Shown in pieces: positions 61,106-64,000 of a stretch of 64,000 nucleotides of DNA. Numbering within the stretch: the stretch's first letter is position 1; each line of letters begins with the position of its first letter. This DNA comes from Candidatus Methylacidiphilales bacterium (GTDB lineage Bacteria; Verrucomicrobiota; Verrucomicrobiia; Methylacidiphilales; CAZTYG01): contig JANRJG010000014.1 of NCBI GenBank assembly GCA_033875315.1, positions 51,166 to 115,165 on the forward strand, given 5' to 3'. The notes beneath the pieces are model-generated. The model was given only the letters and a program-made list of their open reading frames with translations. It did no database searches and was not told the origin of the DNA. The position numbers and the translations under genes are program-made.

Positions 61106-61262
61106 TCCCGATTCTCATCCTATCCAGGGATCAAGGACAGTTGGCTGACAGCCAAAGGCGGATTTCCGTCCCCCTTGCTATTTCCCCCATGGAGGCGCAG
61201 GGTGGAAACCTGTCCGGATGAATTCTTCTCCGGGACCAGCCACCCCCACCCAAGGCCATCTC

Positions 61263-61385
61263 ATGGGCGACCGATCCCCCAAAGCCAACCAGAAACAAAA
61301 ATCCCAGCAGGCCGCCAAGTCGGCCGGCGTCAGCGCACAAAAACAAAAAGCCATCCTGGCCAAACAGGTAGTGGCGAAAAAGTAA
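61263..61385 (+). CDS. Lysine-rich miniprotein, 40 residues
   Basis: ATG at 61263 to TAA at 61385 encodes MGDRSPKANQKQKSQQAAKS and a continuation SAGVSAQKQKAILAKQ then VVAKK. It is very Lys/Gln/Ser/Ala-rich and disordered-looking; I recall similar short MGDRSPKA-type proteins in several bacterial phyla. It likely binds nucleic acid or ribosomes, which is inference only. The next miniprotein's ribosome site (TAAGGAG) overlaps its stop. Confidence 0.7.
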   Translation: MGDRSPKANQKQKSQQAAKSAGVSAQKQKAILAKQVVAKK

Positions 61386-61393
61386 GGAGTCTT

Positions 61394-61462
61394 ATGGGAA
61401 AAGGAAACAACAGCCGGAAAAAAGAAGTCAAAAAACCAAAAAAAGACAAACCGAAGAAGTGA
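61394..61462 (+). CDS. Lysine-rich miniprotein, 22 residues
   Basis: ATG at 61394 preceded by AAGGAGTCTT, a strong Shine-Dalgarno that begins inside the previous stop codon. Starts MGKGNNSRKKEVKKPKK and ends KPKK. The tight coupling and the resemblance to short MGKGN-KKEVKKPKK proteins of other bacteria support a real gene despite its size. Function unknown; strongly basic. Confidence 0.65.
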   Translation: MGKGNNSRKKEVKKPKKDKPKK

Positions 61463-61487
61463 ACCTAACTTCTCTCTCGCTTTCTTT

Positions 61488-62258
61488 TCAATATTCCACG
61501 ATTCGGTAGAATACCTTCGGCCGGTTGTTGAGCGGTTCGGTGAACCCGTTCACGGCTCCGTTGCCATCAATCGTATCAAGGGTGGTCCAGCTTCCCGGCA
61601 GCAGCGTGGTGGAACTCTGGACATCATAGCTCAGGTTCGCCCGGCTGGTGAAACTCAGGGTCACGTTGCCCCCCTGCAGGCTCAACAAAAGCGGCGGTGG
61701 GTCGATGGTGGTGAATCGCACCGTGAAGGGCAGGCTGGCCGTGTGGTTCCCCAGATCGTCGACGGCCTGGAATGTCACGTCGTAGATACCGGCTTTTCCA
61801 CTGGTAAACAGCCGGCTGTGGACGTGGCCGTAACCCTCTTCATCCTCACTGACAACAATCGAGGGTTGGTCTCCGGGAGTGTTGGTGTTGGTCCAACCGC
61901 TGGCGCGCGTCCAAGTGGCAACGGGAGATCCGGCTTCCCAGAACGAAAAAGTCCCGCCCGCGGGTCCAGTGACAGCCAGCAAAACGACGCGGACAAAGGC
62001 ATTGCCGGGGGGAGTGTCAATGTTGTCAAAGGCACTGAAAGTGAGTTCTGTCGTATGATGGCCGCCCGGAAAGACGGGATAATTGACCGGGCTGGGCGAC
62101 TCTCCCGTCGGAAAGTAGGTGGCATTCTGGCTGAAACTTCCGAAGGCACGCAACCGGCCGGGATTCGCCGGATCAAAACCCACTTCAATGTGATCATGGG
62201 CATCGAGGGCGAATGCGAATGCGGCGAAGAATAGCGGGAACAAATAGGTTTTTTTCAT
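61488..62258 (-). CDS. Exported surface-type protein
   Basis: 256 residues with a signal peptide (KKTYLFPLFFAAFAFALDAHDHIEVGF). His-rich beta-sandwich: VFPGGHHTTELTFSAFDNID, YGHVHSRLFTSGKAGIYDVTFQAVDDLG, resembling TIGR03769-type surface-anchored modules (H-x-H plus K-A-G-x-Y-x-V). The C-terminal YDVQSSTTLLPGSWTTLDTI tail resembles that of the 26569 esterase and other verrucomicrobial secreted proteins. ATGA overlap with the pseudopilin gene. Confidence 0.7.
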   Translation of the reverse strand: MKKTYLFPLFFAAFAFALDAHDHIEVGFDPANPGRLRAFGSFSQNATYFPTGESPSPVNYPVFPGGHHTTELTFSAFDNIDTPPGNAFVRVVLLAVTGPAGGTFSFWEAGSPVATWTRASGWTNTNTPGDQPSIVVSEDEEGYGHVHSRLFTSGKAGIYDVTFQAVDDLGNHTASLPFTVRFTTIDPPPLLLSLQGGNVTLSFTSRANLSYDVQSSTTLLPGSWTTLDTIDGNGAVNGFTEPLNNRPKVFYRIVEY

Positions 62259-62905
62259 GGCTTGATCAGGGGGTTGTCGGAGGTGGGGTTGGCATTGAGG
62301 CGTGTTTTGATCTGGTCGGGTGTGAGGGCCTCGACGTGGCCGTCAACAAACAGATAGTGGGCGTTCTTTCCATGGCGGTCGACGGCAACGGACCTTTGGA
62401 AAAGGCTGTAAGTCACCCGGGTACGAACTTCGGAAAAATGGAAGTGTTCCGCCGTGTAGTTGTCGGCTGATTCGGCCAGCAAAAAAGTGGCAGACGGGGT
62501 TCGGCAGCGGCTGGCCGGGATGCCCTCGCCCGCCGTATCGGTCAAACAGTCATTCCAACCGTAAGTGGCTACGGCGGGCGATTCGGAGTTGCAGGGGCAG
62601 CGGGGGGAAAAGTCACTGCCAAGGTAGTCTTTCAGTGTGACTGTCCAGGAGAGGGAACTGCCGTCGGAAGCCCGTCGATGACTGGTATTCGGCAGGCGGT
62701 TGTCGTGGTCGGCACCATACATCTGCACGGCCGTGCCCACCTGCCTCATGGTGTTGAGGCAGGTGACAGCCCGGGCTTTTTCCATGCCTCCCCTAACCGT
62801 CCCCAAGCCCCAGGAGATCAGGATTGCCAGAACGCCGAGTACGACCAGCAGTTCCACCAGGGTGAAACCGCGGCAGGCGTCGAGATGGGAACGGTTCGGG
62901 TGCAT
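62255..62905 (-). CDS. Prepilin-like protein with H-X9-DG C-terminus
   Basis: 216 residues. Leader then GFTLVELLVVLGVLAILISWGLGTV, the type IV prepilin cleavage and helix region; KARAVTCLNTMRQVGTAVQMYGADHDNRLPN; and RHGKNAHYLFVDGHVEALT, the H-X9-DG signature. It is a relative of the 20486 protein. It is coupled by a 4-bp overlap to the secreted protein gene downstream. Confidence 0.9.
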   Translation of the reverse strand: MHPNRSHLDACRGFTLVELLVVLGVLAILISWGLGTVRGGMEKARAVTCLNTMRQVGTAVQMYGADHDNRLPNTSHRRASDGSSLSWTVTLKDYLGSDFSPRCPCNSESPAVATYGWNDCLTDTAGEGIPASRCRTPSATFLLAESADNYTAEHFHFSEVRTRVTYSLFQRSVAVDRHGKNAHYLFVDGHVEALTPDQIKTRLNANPTSDNPLIKP

Positions 62906-62922
62906 GGGATTCCAATATCCAA

Positions 62923-63924
62923 TCAGCGACGCACCCGGGATCGGCGCCAGAACGCCATGGCAACCAATCCCCCGGTCAAGAGCAGTCCGGTTGACGGCTC
63001 GGGGACGGAAGAAACGGTCAGGGTGATGCCATAGGTTCGGTACGTGGAGCCTCCGGCCAGGACATCGGCCGAGTTTTGGGCGGTGTAGTTGCCCCCGCCG
63101 ACAAAGAGGTAGTAATCGCCAGGTGCCAGATCGGTGAAAGTAGCCGCCACGGTGCCGTCGGCAACGCCGTCCCCGTTGATCCCGGAAGCACCGCCGTAGT
63201 TGACCGAAGTACCATCAGCGGCATGGCCTATCACTGTGTTGAAGTCCATTTCCGTGCCCGCAACGTTGTCCTGGAAGATCTTCCAGGGATCAAGCGCACG
63301 GAAGGCCCCTTCTTTGCCGGAACCGCCGATACCCGCCCCATCGAAAACTCCATTGCCGTTGTTGTCGGTGAAACTGTCGCCGAACTCCCAAACACCATCA
63401 CCCTCAAGGTCGGTGAACTGTTCGCCCAGATCCCAACTCAGACTGCCGTTGGTGTCCACGAACGGATCGCCGGCTTCGTAGCCGCCATTGCCGTTGGTGT
63501 TGACGAACGATTCCCCCACGGCACCCGTGCCAAACTGTCCGGTGAGGTAGGACACCGTGGCCGCAGCGGTGTCATGGGTGGAGGCCACAAACGCCGGGGT
63601 CTGGAAAAGGGTGAAGGCGGGGAGGAGGGTGTTGGCCGGACCGGTGCCGGCCGCGCGACGTGCCACCTCGATGGCCACGGTTTGGGTGGTGGCGAGGGTG
63701 AATTTGAAGGCGGTGAGGCGGTGGGAATCGCCCCAATTTCCGTCGGTGGCATCGGCCCAACCGAAGCTGCTGGAAACGGTGCGGTTGCCATTGACCTGGG
63801 TGGTGTTGTCGATGGGACTGCCGTTGTTGAGGGTGCGGTCGCCGCTGACGCTGACATGGGCGGAGACCGGGGTGAGGCTGCCGGCAAGCGATGCGGCGAC
63901 CAGGAGCAGATGTTTGGCATTCAT
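62923..63924 (-). CDS. PEP-CTERM protein with tandem Asp/Asn/Gly repeats
   Basis: 333 residues. Signal peptide (LLLVAASLAGSLTPVSA), a DVUA0089-like or collagen-free beta domain (FGWADATDGNWGDSHRL, TQTVAIEVARR, GDYYLFVGGGNY), and four tandem units from about residue 137: FVNTNGNGGYEAGDP, FVDTNGSLSWDLGEQ, FTDLEGDGVWEFGDS, FTDNNGNGVFDGAG, each with the D-x-(N/D)-G-x-G pattern of Ca2+ loops. It ends in VPEPSTGLLLTGGLVAMAFW then RRSRVRR, a PEP-CTERM signal for exosortase. Divergent neighbour unknown (window edge). Confidence 0.85.
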   Translation of the reverse strand: MNAKHLLLVAASLAGSLTPVSAHVSVSGDRTLNNGSPIDNTTQVNGNRTVSSSFGWADATDGNWGDSHRLTAFKFTLATTQTVAIEVARRAAGTGPANTLLPAFTLFQTPAFVASTHDTAAATVSYLTGQFGTGAVGESFVNTNGNGGYEAGDPFVDTNGSLSWDLGEQFTDLEGDGVWEFGDSFTDNNGNGVFDGAGIGGSGKEGAFRALDPWKIFQDNVAGTEMDFNTVIGHAADGTSVNYGGASGINGDGVADGTVAATFTDLAPGDYYLFVGGGNYTAQNSADVLAGGSTYRTYGITLTVSSVPEPSTGLLLTGGLVAMAFWRRSRVRR

Positions 63925-64000
63925 GTTATTGAATCGATCGTGATGGGCAAATTTATTGTTAGGTTATCGGGAATCGATTGTCGCAGGGCGCGACAGCCGG

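Noticed and set aside
1..64000. CRISPR arrays, insertion sequences, prophage or integron structures
   Set aside because: No regularly spaced repeats, transposase, integrase or att-like duplication could be seen.

Overview
The window reads as chromosomal DNA of a GC-rich, Gram-negative bacterium of the Verrucomicrobiota, probably Opitutae-like. This is inferred from the combination of PEP-CTERM proteins, H-X9-DG pseudopilins, LacI regulators tied to secreted polysaccharide hydrolases, an Mla lipid-transport operon and housekeeping genes. I saw no rRNA, phage, insertion sequence, plasmid gene or CRISPR array. One tRNA gene (Val, CAC) is present.

Layout. 0.2-3.8 kb: an Fe-S-type pair (Mrp ATPase and a cysteine-desulfurase homologue lacking its PLP lysine) downstream of aspartate kinase. 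3.8-18.3 kb: LarE, a zincless-finger Fpg/Nei glycosylase, a DUF3857/transglutaminase membrane protein, SUI1, a stand-alone OvoA-type methyltransferase, a hybrid histidine kinase, two peptidases, then dnaX-ybaB-recR and a HAD phosphatase separated by palindromic intergenic elements. 18.3-19.2 kb: a winged-helix/aminoglycoside 6'-acetyltransferase fusion behind a perfect 12-1-12 palindrome.

19.3-39.9 kb is the centrepiece: a polysaccharide-degradation locus with two GH39-like enzymes, GH43, GH2, two CE2-type acetyl esterases, a heparinase II/III-type lyase, a GPH sugar symporter, a PEP-CTERM protein, a pseudopilin, a ThuA-like protein and two LacI-family regulators. Most genes form chains joined by 4-bp start/stop overlaps. 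Each chain is preceded by the same 12-bp motif, TCAA(C/T)TCGTTGA, at a nearly fixed distance in three cases (46-47 bp from the start codon). I infer one LacI-controlled regulon for an acetylated, uronic-acid-containing heteroglycan.

40.3-54.9 kb: envelope and signalling functions: M48 lipoprotein protease, YacG, MgtE, YfcE-type phosphodiesterase, a NYN-domain protein, a membrane coiled-coil protein plus an unlisted 59-residue lipoprotein, glutamate 5-kinase, a YqjD/YqjE-like set, an AI-2E family permease, and a cNMP-sensor/STAS/MlaE-F-D/RsbU-like cluster, then an MBL hydrolase, tRNA-Val and rpiB. 55.2-64 kb: an AT-richer P-loop kinase, an M29 aminopeptidase, bioF-bioA-bioD, two tiny lysine-rich proteins, and a pseudopilin/secreted protein pair followed by a PEP-CTERM protein with tandem Asp/Asn/Gly repeats.
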